This document shows, piece after piece, positions 52,747-62,416 of a DNA stretch of 64,000 bases (positions are counted from its first letter, which is position 1; each line of letters starts with the position of its first letter). Made by a program: the position numbers and the translations under genes. This DNA comes from Helicobacter canadensis MIT 98-5491 (GTDB lineage: Bacteria; Campylobacterota; Campylobacteria; Campylobacterales; Helicobacteraceae), in contig NZ_CM000776.2 in assembly GCF_000162575.1 (NCBI RefSeq), forward strand, positions 996,950 through 1,060,949, in the 5' to 3' direction. Below the pieces are notes generated by a model, which ran no database searches, was not told where the DNA came from, and saw nothing but the letters and a program-made list of their open reading frames with translations.

Positions 52747-55242
52747 ATGTCTGATTTGTTAAACCAAGATATACAAAATGTCAATATTGAAGATTCTATT
52801 AAAGAAAGCTATCTTGATTATTCAATGAGTGTAATTGTAGGGCGTGCTTTGCCTGATGCACGAGATGGATTAAAGCCAGTCCATAGAAGAATTTTGTATG
52901 CAATGTATGAGCTTGGAGTAACTTCAAAAGCTAAATATAAAAAATCTGCAAGAATCGTTGGGGATGTAATTGGTAAATATCATCCACATGGGGATATAGC
53001 GGTTTATGATGCTTTAGTTAGAATGGCACAAGATTTTTCTATGCGCTTAGAATTGGTTGATGGGCAAGGAAACTTTGGAAGTATTGATGGTGATAGTGCA
53101 GCAGCTATGCGTTACACTGAAGCAAAGATGACTCAAGCAGCCGAAGAAGTTTTGAGGGATATTGATAAAGACACGGTAGATTTCCTTCCAAACTATGATG
53201 ACACTTTAAAAGAACCTGATATACTCCCTAGTCGTTTGCCCAATTTGCTTATTAATGGATCAAATGGGATTGCTGTGGGTATGGCTACTAATATTCCTCC
53301 ACATAGAATCGATGAGATTATTGATGCTTTGGTGTATTTAATTGATCACCCAAAAGCAGAATTAAATGAAATTTTGCAATTTATTGAAGGACCAGATTTC
53401 CCCACAGGTGGAATCATCTATGGTAAAAATGGCATTAAAGAAGCCTATGAAACTGGGCGTGGTCGAATCAAGATTCGTGCTAAAACCCATATTGAAAAAA
53501 CTAAAACAAAAGACATTATTGTGATTGATGAGATACCTTATCAAGTCAATAAAGCAAGATTGGTAGAGCAAATTGCCGAATTAGCAAAAGAGAAAGTGAT
53601 TGAAGGTATTGCCGAAGTAAGAGATGAATCTGATAGAGATGGAATAAGGGTGGTTGTAGAATTAAAAAGGGAAGCAATGAGTGAAATTGTTCTTAATCAC
53701 CTTTTTAAGTCTACACCAATGGAAAGCACTTTTGGAATTATTTTGCTTGCTATTTATAATAAAGAACCTAAGATTTTTACACTCTTAGAATTGTTGGCTC
53801 TATTTATTTCTCATCGCAAAAGCGTAGTTATAAGACGCACAATTTTTGAACTTGAAAAGGCAAAGGCTAGAGCACATATTTTAGAGGGTTTGAGAATAGC
53901 TTTAGAAAATATTGATGAAATTGTTGCTTTGATTCGTTCTAGTAGCGATCCAAAGGTTGCAAAAGAAGGCTTGATTGAGAAGTTTAATCTTAGCGAGATA
54001 CAAGCACAAGCAATTTTGGATATGCGTTTGCAACGCTTAACAGGTTTGGAGAGAGATAAGATTGAAAATGAATATCAAGAATTAATCAAAGAGATTGAAT
54101 ATTTAAGCTCAATTTTAAGAAGTGAGGAATTGTTAAATAAAATCATCAAAGAAGAATTGCTTGAAGTTAAAGAAAAATTTAGCACAAAGCGTTTGACAGC
54201 TATTGAAGAGGATTATGAAAGCATTGATGTAGAAGATTTAATCCCTAATGAAGCGGTGGTGGTTACAATGAGTCATCGCGGATATGTTAAAAGAGTGCCA
54301 GTTAGAACTTATGAAAAACAAAATCGTGGAGGTAAGGGCAAAATTTCTGCCAATACACACGATGATGATTTTATAGAAAGCTTTTTTGTGTCTGATACGC
54401 ACGATACGATTATGTTTATTACTAACAAAGGGCAGTTGTATTGGCTAAAAGTTTATAAGATTCCAGAAGCAAGTCGCACTGCTATTGGTAAAGCAGTGGT
54501 GAATTTAATTAGCCTTGCGCCTGATGAAAAGATTATGGCGACTATTACAACAAAAGATTTTAATGAAGATAAATCTATCGCATTTTTCACAAAAAATGGA
54601 ATCATTAAACGCACCAATTTAAGTGAATTTAAAAACATTCGCAGTGTTGGGGTAAAGGCTATCAATCTTGATGGTGATGATGAGCTTGTAACAGCAAAAA
54701 TCATTCATCCAGAGATTCAACAGATACTTGTGGTTACCTATGAGGGAATGTGTGTGCGTTTTGGCGTGGATAATGTGCGTGAGATTGGACGGGTAGCACG
54801 AGGGGTTACGGCTATTAAATTTAAGATTCCAAAGGATTATGTGATTGGTGCAACCGTGGTTTCTAGTGAAAATGAAGAAATCTTAAGTGTTAGTGAAAAA
54901 GGGATAGGAAAACGCACAGAAGTTAATGAATATCGCATTACAAATCGCGGTGGTAAGGGTGTCATTGCAATGAAACTTACTAGCAAGACAGGAAAACTTG
55001 TGGGTGTAGTTAATGTAGATGAAAATATGGATTTAATGGTTTTAACTTCTAGTGGAAAAATGATTCGTGTTGATATGCAGACAATCCGCAAAGCAGGTCG
55101 TGCTACAAGTGGTGTGATTATTGTTAATGTTGATGATGATAAGGTTGTTTCTATTGCAAGATGCCCTAAAGAAGAAAAAGAGATAGAAGAAGATTTGCCA
55201 GAAGAAGATAATGGATTATTGGAATTTAATAATGAGGAATAA
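52747..55242 (+). CDS. gyrA: DNA gyrase subunit A
   Basis: Catalytic cutting subunit of gyrase, 831 residues. It has the winged-helix domain with the active-site Tyr123 (M-R-Y-T-E), the tower and coiled-coil, and a C-terminal beta-pinwheel with the GyrA-box-like Q-N-R-G-G-K-G near 519. The quinolone-resistance region reads [10 protein letters not shown]: residue 84, equivalent to E. coli Ser83 and C. jejuni Thr86, is Ile (codon ATA, 52996-52998), while Asp88 is normal. It is followed by a small exported protein, flgR and asd, an order shared with C. jejuni and partly H. pylori. Confidence 0.98.
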   Translation: MSDLLNQDIQNVNIEDSIKESYLDYSMSVIVGRALPDARDGLKPVHRRILYAMYELGVTSKAKYKKSARIVGDVIGKYHPHGDIAVYDALVRMAQDFSMRLELVDGQGNFGSIDGDSAAAMRYTEAKMTQAAEEVLRDIDKDTVDFLPNYDDTLKEPDILPSRLPNLLINGSNGIAVGMATNIPPHRIDEIIDALVYLIDHPKAELNEILQFIEGPDFPTGGIIYGKNGIKEAYETGRGRIKIRAKTHIEKTKTKDIIVIDEIPYQVNKARLVEQIAELAKEKVIEGIAEVRDESDRDGIRVVVELKREAMSEIVLNHLFKSTPMESTFGIILLAIYNKEPKIFTLLELLALFISHRKSVVIRRTIFELEKAKARAHILEGLRIALENIDEIVALIRSSSDPKVAKEGLIEKFNLSEIQAQAILDMRLQRLTGLERDKIENEYQELIKEIEYLSSILRSEELLNKIIKEELLEVKEKFSTKRLTAIEEDYESIDVEDLIPNEAVVVTMSHRGYVKRVPVRTYEKQNRGGKGKISANTHDDDFIESFFVSDTHDTIMFITNKGQLYWLKVYKIPEASRTAIGKAVVNLISLAPDEKIMATITTKDFNEDKSIAFFTKNGIIKRTNLSEFKNIRSVGVKAINLDGDDELVTAKIIHPEIQQILVVTYEGMCVRFGVDNVREIGRVARGVTAIKFKIPKDYVIGATVVSSENEEILSVSEKGIGKRTEVNEYRITNRGGKGVIAMKLTSKTGKLVGVVNVDENMDLMVLTSSGKMIRVDMQTIRKAGRATSGVIIVNVDDDKVVSIARCPKEEKEIEEDLPEEDNGLLEFNNEE

Positions 55243-55652
55243 TGTATAAAGTATTCTTTGGGATTATGATTTGCAGTATCTTTGTAGGAGCCACAGAGTA
55301 TTTGTTTTCTTATAGAGTAGCTATTAAAAATGGAATAATTTTGAATGAAAAATATTACTTTTCTCCTGCAATGTTGAGTGCTAATTTATTGGATAAGGTT
55401 AAAAATCCTTATAAAAAATGTGAAATTGTGCATAATAGTAAAAGCGAAAAGGAATTTTTAGATTCTTCAAAAGAAGAGATTTTAGAATGCTTTTTTAAAT
55501 GGGGTGTGAAGTTGGAGGACAGAAGCAAGGCTTCTAATTATCAAGGTGAGTTTGTAAGTTTTTTGTCGATTCCTGCAACGCGTATTAAAATAGAATATGA
55601 AAGGGGGATTGCTACAATTTATCATCTTGTAGCAAACAAAAAGGAGAAGTGA
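55242..55652 (+). CDS. Small exported protein between gyrA and flgR
   Basis: A 136-residue protein with a signal peptide (about 1-17) and a soluble part containing two Cys (about 67 and 89). The start overlaps the gyrA stop (TAATG), and its stop overlaps the flgR start. I recall homologues at the same site in H. pylori (HP0702) and C. jejuni, with no known function. The strict linkage to flgR could mean a flagellar link, but that is inference. Confidence 0.78.
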   Translation: MYKVFFGIMICSIFVGATEYLFSYRVAIKNGIILNEKYYFSPAMLSANLLDKVKNPYKKCEIVHNSKSEKEFLDSSKEEILECFFKWGVKLEDRSKASNYQGEFVSFLSIPATRIKIEYERGIATIYHLVANKKEK

Positions 55653-56950
55653 TGAAACTAGCCATTGTTGAAGATGATATTAATATGAGAAAGTCTTTAG
55701 AGATTGCCCTTGGTGAATATGAGGAATTTGAAGTGGTGAGCTTTAAAAATGCTAAGGATGCACTCAAAAAACTAGATGATAGCATTGATTTAATCATCAC
55801 TGATATTAATATGCCACAGATGGATGGAATAGAGTTTTTGAGGGAGTTAAATGGGCGTTATGAGGCTTTAATTATCACCGGTAATGCAACTTTAAATAAA
55901 GCAATTGATTCAATTAGGCTTGGAGTAAAAGATTTTTTGACTAAGCCCTTTGATATTGAAACTCTAGTAGCGGCGATTCATCGAGCTAAAAAAGCCAAAG
56001 AAGTGATCGCTAAAACCCCTAAAAAAAGCGAAGAAACCAAAGAGCAAAGCTTTATCTCTACTTCTCCAGCATTACAAAAAGCTTTGATGCTTGCTAATAA
56101 AGCAGCTAAAACAGATGCAGCGATTTTGTTATTGGGGGAGAGTGGAGTTGGAAAAGAAGTGTTTGCTAATTATATTCATAACCATTCCCTTAGAGCAAAA
56201 GCCCCTTTTATTGCCATTAATATGGCAGCAATTCCAGATAATCTTCTTGAATCAGAACTCTTTGGTTATGAAAAAGGTGCTTTTACGGATGCAACAGAGG
56301 GAAGAGCAGGGAAGTTTGAAAGTGCTAATGGCGGAAGCGTGTTTTTAGATGAAATTGGAGAAATGCCTGCTAGTCTTCAAGCTAAACTTTTACGCGTCTT
56401 GCAAGAAAAAGAGATTGTTAGACTTGGAAGCAGTAAGCCTATTAAGGTGGATATACGCTTTATTGCAGCCACCAATGCGGATATTCAAAAAAAAATTAAA
56501 AAGGGCGAATTTAGAGAAGATTTATTTTTTAGGCTACAAACAATCCCTATTCATATTCCGCCATTGCGAGAAAGGACAGAAGAGATTATCCCACTTTGTG
56601 AATGGAAATTAGAAGAAGTGGATAAACAATATGGAGTTGGTAAGAAAAAATGGGGAAAAGGAGCAAAGGAGCAATTGCTCTCCTATAAGTGGCCTGGAAA
56701 TATTAGGGAGCTTTTATCAGTTGTGGAGCGGGCAGCAATCTTGTGTGAGGATGATACTATTATGCCCGAAGATTTGTTCCTAAGCTCTAGAGAAAGTGGT
56801 GGAGCTAAAAAAATTGCTAATTTAGAGGAAGAGTTAATTTATGAAGCATTAAAAGCATCTGATTCGGATGTGGATAGTGCTGCTGAGCTTTTGGGAATGC
56901 AAAAACAAGTGTTATTAGAAAAAATGAAACATTACCATATTAATTTTTAA
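55652..56950 (+). CDS. flgR: Sigma-54-dependent flagellar response regulator FlgR
   Basis: Activator of RpoN-dependent middle flagellar genes, 432 residues. The receiver (1-112) has phospho-acceptor Asp51; the AAA+ domain (about 135-375) has Walker A G-E-S-G-V-G-K-E (162-169), the sigma-54 contact loop G-A-F-T-D-A (209-214; canonical form ends G-A) and Walker B G-G-S-V-F-L-D-E-I-G. The C-terminal 45 residues contain A-A-E-L-L-G-M-Q-K-Q-V-L-L-E-K-M-K, which resembles a reduced Fis-like helix-turn-helix. The ATG at 55652 has AAGGAG at 5 nt. H. pylori FlgR is known to work without a DNA-binding domain. Confidence 0.93.
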   Translation: MKLAIVEDDINMRKSLEIALGEYEEFEVVSFKNAKDALKKLDDSIDLIITDINMPQMDGIEFLRELNGRYEALIITGNATLNKAIDSIRLGVKDFLTKPFDIETLVAAIHRAKKAKEVIAKTPKKSEETKEQSFISTSPALQKALMLANKAAKTDAAILLLGESGVGKEVFANYIHNHSLRAKAPFIAINMAAIPDNLLESELFGYEKGAFTDATEGRAGKFESANGGSVFLDEIGEMPASLQAKLLRVLQEKEIVRLGSSKPIKVDIRFIAATNADIQKKIKKGEFREDLFFRLQTIPIHIPPLRERTEEIIPLCEWKLEEVDKQYGVGKKKWGKGAKEQLLSYKWPGNIRELLSVVERAAILCEDDTIMPEDLFLSSRESGGAKKIANLEEELIYEALKASDSDVDSAAELLGMQKQVLLEKMKHYHINF

Positions 56951-56960
56951 GGAGTTGTTT

Positions 56961-57986
56961 ATGAAAAAGTTTAATGTTGCTGTTGTTGGAGCTACTGGGG
57001 CTGTTGGTGAAGAGATTTTTAAGATTTTAGAAGAAAGAAATTTTCCTATTAATAAGCTTGTGCCTTTGGCGAGTGCAAGAAGTGTGGGAAGAGAAATCAC
57101 TTACAAAGATGAAGTCTATAAGGTTAAGGAGCTCACTCATAGTGTTTTTGAGGAAGAAGAAATTGAGATTGCTTTTTTCTCAGCAGGCGGAAGCGTGAGT
57201 GCAGAATTTGCGCCAAGTGCGGCTAAGGCAGGGGCTGTTGTGATTGATAATACTAGTCATTTTAGAATGCAAAAAGATGTTCCTTTGGTTGTGCCTGAAG
57301 TGAATCCGCAAGATATTGCATTATGGGAAAAAACTGGAATTATTGCAAATCCCAATTGCTCTACCATTCAAATGGTGCAAGTTTTAGCGCCTTTGCATAA
57401 TGCTTTTAAAATAAAAAGAGTAGATGTTAGCACTTATCAAGCTGTTTCGGGTGCAGGTAAAAAAGGAATGGAAGAGTTAGTTTTGCAAATGCAGAAATTT
57501 TTTGAATTCAATATGGATTTAGTGGAACCAAAAGCTTTTCCTCACCGAATCGCGCTTAATCTTATCCCACATATTGATGTGTTTTTAGATAATGATTACA
57601 CTAAAGAAGAAATGAAAATGGTTAATGAAACCAATAAAATTATGCATAGTGATTTTGCAGTGAGTGCAACTTGTGTGCGTGTGCCTGTTTTAAGAAGTCA
57701 TAGTGAATCCATTACCATTGCCTTTGAGCAAGAAGTGAGTGCAGAGGAAGCTAGAGAAGTTTTAAGTAAGGCAGAATCGGTGGTTGTCATTGATAATCCT
57801 AAGGAAAAATCTTACCCTATGCCTTCTTTAGCGACAGATACTGATGAGACTTATGTAGGCAGAATCCGCGTTGATAATTATGATAAAAAAATCTTGCATC
57901 TTTGGTGTGTGGCAGATCAAATTCGTGTTGGTGCAGCCACTAATGCTGTAAGAATTGCACAAAAATGGGCAGAAATGCAAAAATAA
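56961..57986 (+). CDS. asd: Aspartate-semialdehyde dehydrogenase
   Basis: NADPH-dependent enzyme that makes aspartate semialdehyde for lysine, diaminopimelate, threonine and methionine. The 341-residue protein has G-A-T-G-A-V-G near 10-16, the catalytic Cys133 in N-P-N-C-S-T, and a late C-terminal H-L-W-C-V-A-D-Q-I-R. The ATG at 56961 is 6 nt past AAGGAG, which itself follows the flgR stop; a TTG two codons up is less likely. The flgR-asd linkage matches C. jejuni (Cj1024c-Cj1023c). Confidence 0.95.
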   Translation: MKKFNVAVVGATGAVGEEIFKILEERNFPINKLVPLASARSVGREITYKDEVYKVKELTHSVFEEEEIEIAFFSAGGSVSAEFAPSAAKAGAVVIDNTSHFRMQKDVPLVVPEVNPQDIALWEKTGIIANPNCSTIQMVQVLAPLHNAFKIKRVDVSTYQAVSGAGKKGMEELVLQMQKFFEFNMDLVEPKAFPHRIALNLIPHIDVFLDNDYTKEEMKMVNETNKIMHSDFAVSATCVRVPVLRSHSESITIAFEQEVSAEEAREVLSKAESVVVIDNPKEKSYPMPSLATDTDETYVGRIRVDNYDKKILHLWCVADQIRVGAATNAVRIAQKWAEMQK

Positions 57987-57999
57987 ATAAGGAAAATAA

Positions 58000-58458
58000 A
58001 TGCAAAAAGTCCATTCAATCCTTTTTGTTTGTTTGGGAAATATTTGTCGTTCTCCTTTAGCAGAGGGAATCGCAAGGCATCTAGCACAAAAAGAGGGCTT
58101 GAATCTTAAGATTGATTCGGCTGGAACAAGTGGTTGGCATATTGATGAGCCACCTTGTGCCTATTCTATTGCTATTGCCAAAAAATATGGAATTGATATT
58201 TCACAACTAAAAGGGCGAAAAGTTAATGTTTATAAGGATGATTCTTTTGATTATATTGTAGCAATGGATAGGCAAAACTATCAAGATTTACTTACAATGG
58301 GGTTTGAAAAAGAAAAAGTCAAGCTTATGGGAGATTTTGGATTAGAGGGACAAGAAATACCTGATCCTTATTATTATAAAAATTTAGAAGGATTTGAAAA
58401 AATTTTTTCTATGCTTGAAGTGGCGATTAAAGCGCTTTATAGCACGATTAAAGATTAG
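58000..58458 (+). CDS. Low-molecular-weight protein-tyrosine phosphatase
   Basis: A 152-residue phosphatase. The P-loop C11-L-G-N-I-C-R17-S at the N-terminus is the C-x5-R signature, and D-P-Y-Y near 128 supplies the general acid. It may dephosphorylate tyrosine kinases of capsule or other substrates; no kinase or capsule gene is nearby. It follows asd by 13 nt and converges on a rhodanese gene with a 3-nt gap. Confidence 0.92.
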   Translation: MQKVHSILFVCLGNICRSPLAEGIARHLAQKEGLNLKIDSAGTSGWHIDEPPCAYSIAIAKKYGIDISQLKGRKVNVYKDDSFDYIVAMDRQNYQDLLTMGFEKEKVKLMGDFGLEGQEIPDPYYYKNLEGFEKIFSMLEVAIKALYSTIKD

Positions 58459-58461
58459 CCT

Positions 58462-58788
58462 TTAAGTATTGTATTGGATAGTAATGCCCATTTTTGGGAG
58501 ATTGAAGAAATTTTCATCCAAGTAAAAAATATTTTTATATCCCATTTCAACAAGTTTATTTCCAAAATCTGCGGCACTTGCCCCGCTGTGGCAGTAAAGC
58601 ACGATTCTTTTATCGGGATTTTCTTGTGCAATAAAGCTAATACGAGAAAGAGAATCAAGATTGAGCGCATTAGGAATGTGGCTAATGAGAAAATATCCTC
58701 TAGATCGCAAGTCAATAATAATGCAATTATCAAGTTTGTCGTTTTGTAAATCAATTGGCGTAGCTAAGCTTTTGTGTTTAATATACAT
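58462..58788 (-). CDS. Single-domain rhodanese-like sulfurtransferase
   Basis: A 108-residue cytoplasmic rhodanese. The active-site loop is Y-C-H-S-G-A-S with Cys66, preceded by I-I-D-L-R-S-R near 24-30 and H-I-P-N-A-L-N near 37, all standard for the fold. It could carry sulfur to an unknown acceptor. It is divergent from hemD, with a 36-nt gap in between. Confidence 0.9.
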   Translation of the reverse strand: MYIKHKSLATPIDLQNDKLDNCIIIDLRSRGYFLISHIPNALNLDSLSRISFIAQENPDKRIVLYCHSGASAADFGNKLVEMGYKNIFYLDENFFNLPKMGITIQYNT

Positions 58789-58824
58789 TTGCGCCCTTTA
58801 TGAAATTTTAGCTAGAATCAAAAA

Positions 58825-59520
58825 ATGAGAAAAGTTTATTATATCACAAAAAAAAATACAAATAGACTAATAAAAGAAGTGGAGTATTTAGAGCTTTTAG
58901 AGATTTGCTTTGTAGAAGATTCTATGCTCAAACAAAAGATTAAAGAAGTGGAATGTTTGCTTTTTACTTCTAAAAATGCTGTTTTTGCCCTAGAACATTT
59001 TATGCCAAAAGAATGGCAGAATCTACCTTGTTATGTGATTGGAGAGGGAAGCAAAAAGGCTTTAGAGAGTCTTGGTGGCAAGGTAGAATTTGTTGCTTCT
59101 GCTGCTTATGGAGATTTATTTGGAAGAGAATTAGTGGAAATTTTAAGGGGCAAAAAGGTGCTTTTTGTGCGTGCAAAAAAAGTTGCTTCTAATCTTGTGG
59201 AAATTTTAAAAAAAGGGGGGATTGTGGTGTTAGAATCAATTTTGTATGAAACTAAGATTTTGAATATTTCTGAAGATAAAAAGCAGAGTTTCAAAGAAGA
59301 TTCTATTTTCTTTTTTAGCGCCCCCTCAAGCCTTAGGGCTTTTTTGCAAAATTATGCGTGGAGAGAAAGTTATTTAGCACTTTGCATTGGTAAAAGCACT
59401 GCTAAAGTAGCAGAGGAGCTTTTAGGAAAAAATGCAAAAATATCGCTTTCTCCTAAAATTAATATAAAAGATTCATTAGAATTTGCCAAACAACTTGCTA
59501 GGGAAAATAATAATGAGTAA
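58825..59520 (+). CDS. hemD: Uroporphyrinogen-III synthase
   Basis: Closes hydroxymethylbilane to uroporphyrinogen III in heme synthesis. The 231-residue protein shows L-L-F-T-S-K-N-A-V near 47-55, V-L-F-V-R-A near 108, and F-F-F-S-A-P-S-S near 157, the weakly conserved marks of HemD. No ribosome-binding site precedes the ATG; instead a -10-like TAGAAT (58813-58818) would start transcription about at the ATG, so the mRNA may be leaderless. It overlaps the next gene by 8 nt. Confidence 0.85.
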   Translation: MRKVYYITKKNTNRLIKEVEYLELLEICFVEDSMLKQKIKEVECLLFTSKNAVFALEHFMPKEWQNLPCYVIGEGSKKALESLGGKVEFVASAAYGDLFGRELVEILRGKKVLFVRAKKVASNLVEILKKGGIVVLESILYETKILNISEDKKQSFKEDSIFFFSAPSSLRAFLQNYAWRESYLALCIGKSTAKVAEELLGKNAKISLSPKINIKDSLEFAKQLARENNNE

Positions 59521-60865
59521 AATTGACTTAAAAACAGCTGCAATTCCAAGATTATTTTTCACTTATTTTCTACCTTCATTAGTAGCAATGCTTGCTTTAT
59601 CAACTTATTCTACGATTGATGGAATCTTTGTGGGTAAAAAGTTAGGTGAAAATGCTCTTGCTGCTATTGGGGTTGCGTGGCCCATTTTTCCTATTCTCAT
59701 TGCATTTGAATTGCTTTTTAGTGTGGGTGCTGCGGCAATGAGTTCTTATTTTTTGGGCAAAGGAAAGCCTTTTAGGGCTAGAATAATTTTTAGTTCAGTT
59801 TTTTATTTTGCACTTTTTACTTCTTTGGTTGGTGGAATCATACTTTATTGTTTTAGTGATGCAATCGCCCTATATCTTGGAGCTAGTGAGACTTTATTGC
59901 CTTTAGTGAGAGATTATACAGAGATTATTTATTTGGGGGCTTTTATAATTGTTTTGCATCCAATGCTTGATATTTTTGCAATCAATGACAAACAGCCCAT
60001 TTTGGCAATGATAGCAATGATTATTGGATCGTTAATGAATATTGTTTTAAATTATCTTTTTTTGTTTATTTTAGAGTTAGGGATTCATTCAAGTGCTTTG
60101 GCTACAATTTTGGGGCATGGGATTGGAATGTGTATCTTATTGCAACATTTTTTGCGCAAAAAAGGAGATTTATTTTTAATTAAAACTTTTGATATTTATG
60201 CAATTTTAATGGCAACTAAAAATGGCATTCCCCAAAGCAGTTCTGAAATTAGCGTGAGTATGATGATGCTAATTTTTAATCACACGATTGTTGGAATTGC
60301 TGGGGATAGGGGATTGGCGATTTATAGTGTTTTAATGTATGTGGGAATTATACCTTTTACGATTTTATTGTCAATGGCTCAAGGAGTTCAGCCTATTGCG
60401 AGTTTTAATTATGGAGCAAAGCTTTTAGGAAGAGTGAAAGGGATTTTTTACTTTGGTTTAGGTTTTAGTTTATTAGGAGGGGTTGCACTTTATATTGGTT
60501 TTTATTATTTATCTCCCTTGATTATTCCTTGGTTTTTGCAAGATGATATTGTCTTGCGTGATTCTAATTTAATAAATGATATTAAATGGGCTATGGATAT
60601 TTATTTTTTAGGTTATATTCTTTTGGGAATCAATATTGTGAGTGCAATTTTCTTTCAATCGATTCAAAGGACAGCAAGCTCTTTTATAATTACTTTTTCT
60701 TACACTTTATTATTTGCTTTGTTTTTTGTATTAATTTTGCCAAAATTTTATGGATTTATGGGGGTAATTATTTCCTATCCACTTGGGATTTTGTGTGCAA
60801 GTTTTGTTTCTTTGGCAGTTATATTTTATGAGCAAAGATCTGGGGTTTTAACAATTAAAAATTAA
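59513..60865 (+). CDS. MATE-family efflux transporter
   Basis: A 450-residue inner-membrane protein with about 12 hydrophobic helices in two homologous halves, the MATE layout. The N-terminal half has T-Y-S-T-I-D-G-I-F-V-G-K-K-L-G near 33, and the second half a M-A-Q-G-V-Q-P-I-A-S-F-N-Y-G motif near 283-296, both typical. It should export cationic drugs or other small organics with Na+ or H+. I chose the ATG at 59513 (AGGGAA upstream, 8-nt overlap with hemD); the open frame goes back to 59483 but would overlap hemD further. The substrate is unknown. Confidence 0.9.
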   Translation: MSKIDLKTAAIPRLFFTYFLPSLVAMLALSTYSTIDGIFVGKKLGENALAAIGVAWPIFPILIAFELLFSVGAAAMSSYFLGKGKPFRARIIFSSVFYFALFTSLVGGIILYCFSDAIALYLGASETLLPLVRDYTEIIYLGAFIIVLHPMLDIFAINDKQPILAMIAMIIGSLMNIVLNYLFLFILELGIHSSALATILGHGIGMCILLQHFLRKKGDLFLIKTFDIYAILMATKNGIPQSSSEISVSMMMLIFNHTIVGIAGDRGLAIYSVLMYVGIIPFTILLSMAQGVQPIASFNYGAKLLGRVKGIFYFGLGFSLLGGVALYIGFYYLSPLIIPWFLQDDIVLRDSNLINDIKWAMDIYFLGYILLGINIVSAIFFQSIQRTASSFIITFSYTLLFALFFVLILPKFYGFMGVIISYPLGILCASFVSLAVIFYEQRSGVLTIKN

Positions 60866-61000
60866 TAAATAATTTAAGTTTTATATTAATTTAAATTTTT
60901 AATAGAAAGCTTATATAAGTAAAGGTAGTATTGTTTGTATGAGTTAAAGATTTGTTTTAAAGATTTGCTCAAGATTTTATTTTTTTAAGGGGGGTAAGTT

Positions 61001-62407
61001 ATGGCAACTAGAAAAGAACACGATTTTATAGGGGAGCTTGAAATACCAGAAGATGTTTATTATGGAGTGCAAACTTATCGTGCAGTAGATAATTTTCATA
61101 TGACACAACGCAAATTAAGGGATTATCCATTTTTTATTAAAGCTTTTGCGCAAGTTAAAAAAGCAGCTGCTTTAGCCAATAAAGAAGTGGGGGTTTTAGA
61201 TGCAGATAAAGCAGATGCTTTGGCGGCTGCTTGTGATAGGTTGATTGCAGGAGAGTTTATTGAACAATTTGTTGTGGATATGATTCAAGGAGGTGCTGGG
61301 ACTTCTACTAATATGAATGTTAATGAAGTGCTAACTAACATTGCGCTAGAGAGTATGGGGCATAAAAAAGGTGAATATCAATACCTTCATCCAAATGATC
61401 ACACTAATTTAGGGCAATCCACCAATGATACTTATCCAAGCTCTATTAAAGTAGCAACACATAAGAAGCTAGGAGATTTGCTTGAAGCAATGGAAGAATT
61501 AAAAGAAGAACTTCTTAAAAAAGCTGAGGAATATAAAGATTATATCAAAATGGGAAGAACAGAGCTTGAAGATGCTGTGCCAACTACTTTGGGAAATACT
61601 TTTAATGCCTTTGCGAGTTATATTAAAAGTGATATTGCAAAACTTAAAGCCGCAAGAGAAGTTATGGAAGTTTTAAATCTTGGTGCAACAGCAATTGGGA
61701 CAGGAATTAATTGCCATCCAGATTATAAAAATGTTGTTGAGAAAAGATTAAAAGAAATTACAGGAGTAAATTTTAGACCCGCAGAAGATTTAATTGCAGC
61801 TACTCAAGACACTGCTGATTTTGTTTATGTAAGTGGTTGTTTAAAAACTGCGGCAGTAAGACTTTCTAAAATTGCTAATGACTTGAGATTGATGAATTCT
61901 GGACCTCGATGCGGATTAGGAGAAATTAATTTACCTAAGATGCAACCTGGAAGTTCTATTATGCCTGGAAAAGTAAATCCTGTTATTTGCGAGGCTGTTG
62001 GTGAGGCTTGTTATGAAGTTATTGGCAATGATGTTACGATTATGCTTTGTAGTGAAAGGGGAGAGTTTGAGCTTAATGCATTTGAACCTGGAATTGCCTA
62101 TGCGCTTTTTAATTCTTTAGTTGTGCTAGAAAATGCAATGCGAACTTTAGCACAAAAGGCCATTAAACATTTAAGTGCAAATCCTGAAGCTTGCAAACAA
62201 TCAGTGCTTAATTCTATTGGAATTGTAACAGCCTTTAATCCAATTTTAGGATATGAAAAATCCGCAAGTATCGCAAAAGAAGCCTTACAAACTGGAAAAT
62301 CAGTAGGGGATATTTGCCTAGAGAGAGGATATTTACCTAAAGAGGAAATTGATAAAATATTAGATCCAAAAAATATGCTTAATCCGCAAATGAAAGCAAA
62401 AAAATAA
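61001..62407 (+). CDS. aspA: Aspartate ammonia-lyase
   Basis: Deaminates aspartate to fumarate, feeding fumarate respiration and nitrogen supply. The 468-residue protein belongs to the fumarase/aspartase family with G-S-S-I-M-P-G-K-V-N-P (the catalytic loop, about 317-327), G-A-G-T-S-T-N-M-N-V-N near 98, and H-T-N-L-G-Q-S-T-N-D near 133. E-I-G-x type N-terminus and pairing with dcuA favour aspartase over fumarase. An A/G-rich AAGGGGGG site precedes the ATG. Nine nt separate it from dcuA. Confidence 0.95.
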   Translation: MATRKEHDFIGELEIPEDVYYGVQTYRAVDNFHMTQRKLRDYPFFIKAFAQVKKAAALANKEVGVLDADKADALAAACDRLIAGEFIEQFVVDMIQGGAGTSTNMNVNEVLTNIALESMGHKKGEYQYLHPNDHTNLGQSTNDTYPSSIKVATHKKLGDLLEAMEELKEELLKKAEEYKDYIKMGRTELEDAVPTTLGNTFNAFASYIKSDIAKLKAAREVMEVLNLGATAIGTGINCHPDYKNVVEKRLKEITGVNFRPAEDLIAATQDTADFVYVSGCLKTAAVRLSKIANDLRLMNSGPRCGLGEINLPKMQPGSSIMPGKVNPVICEAVGEACYEVIGNDVTIMLCSERGEFELNAFEPGIAYALFNSLVVLENAMRTLAQKAIKHLSANPEACKQSVLNSIGIVTAFNPILGYEKSASIAKEALQTGKSVGDICLERGYLPKEEIDKILDPKNMLNPQMKAKK

Positions 62408-62416
62408 GGCTTAATT

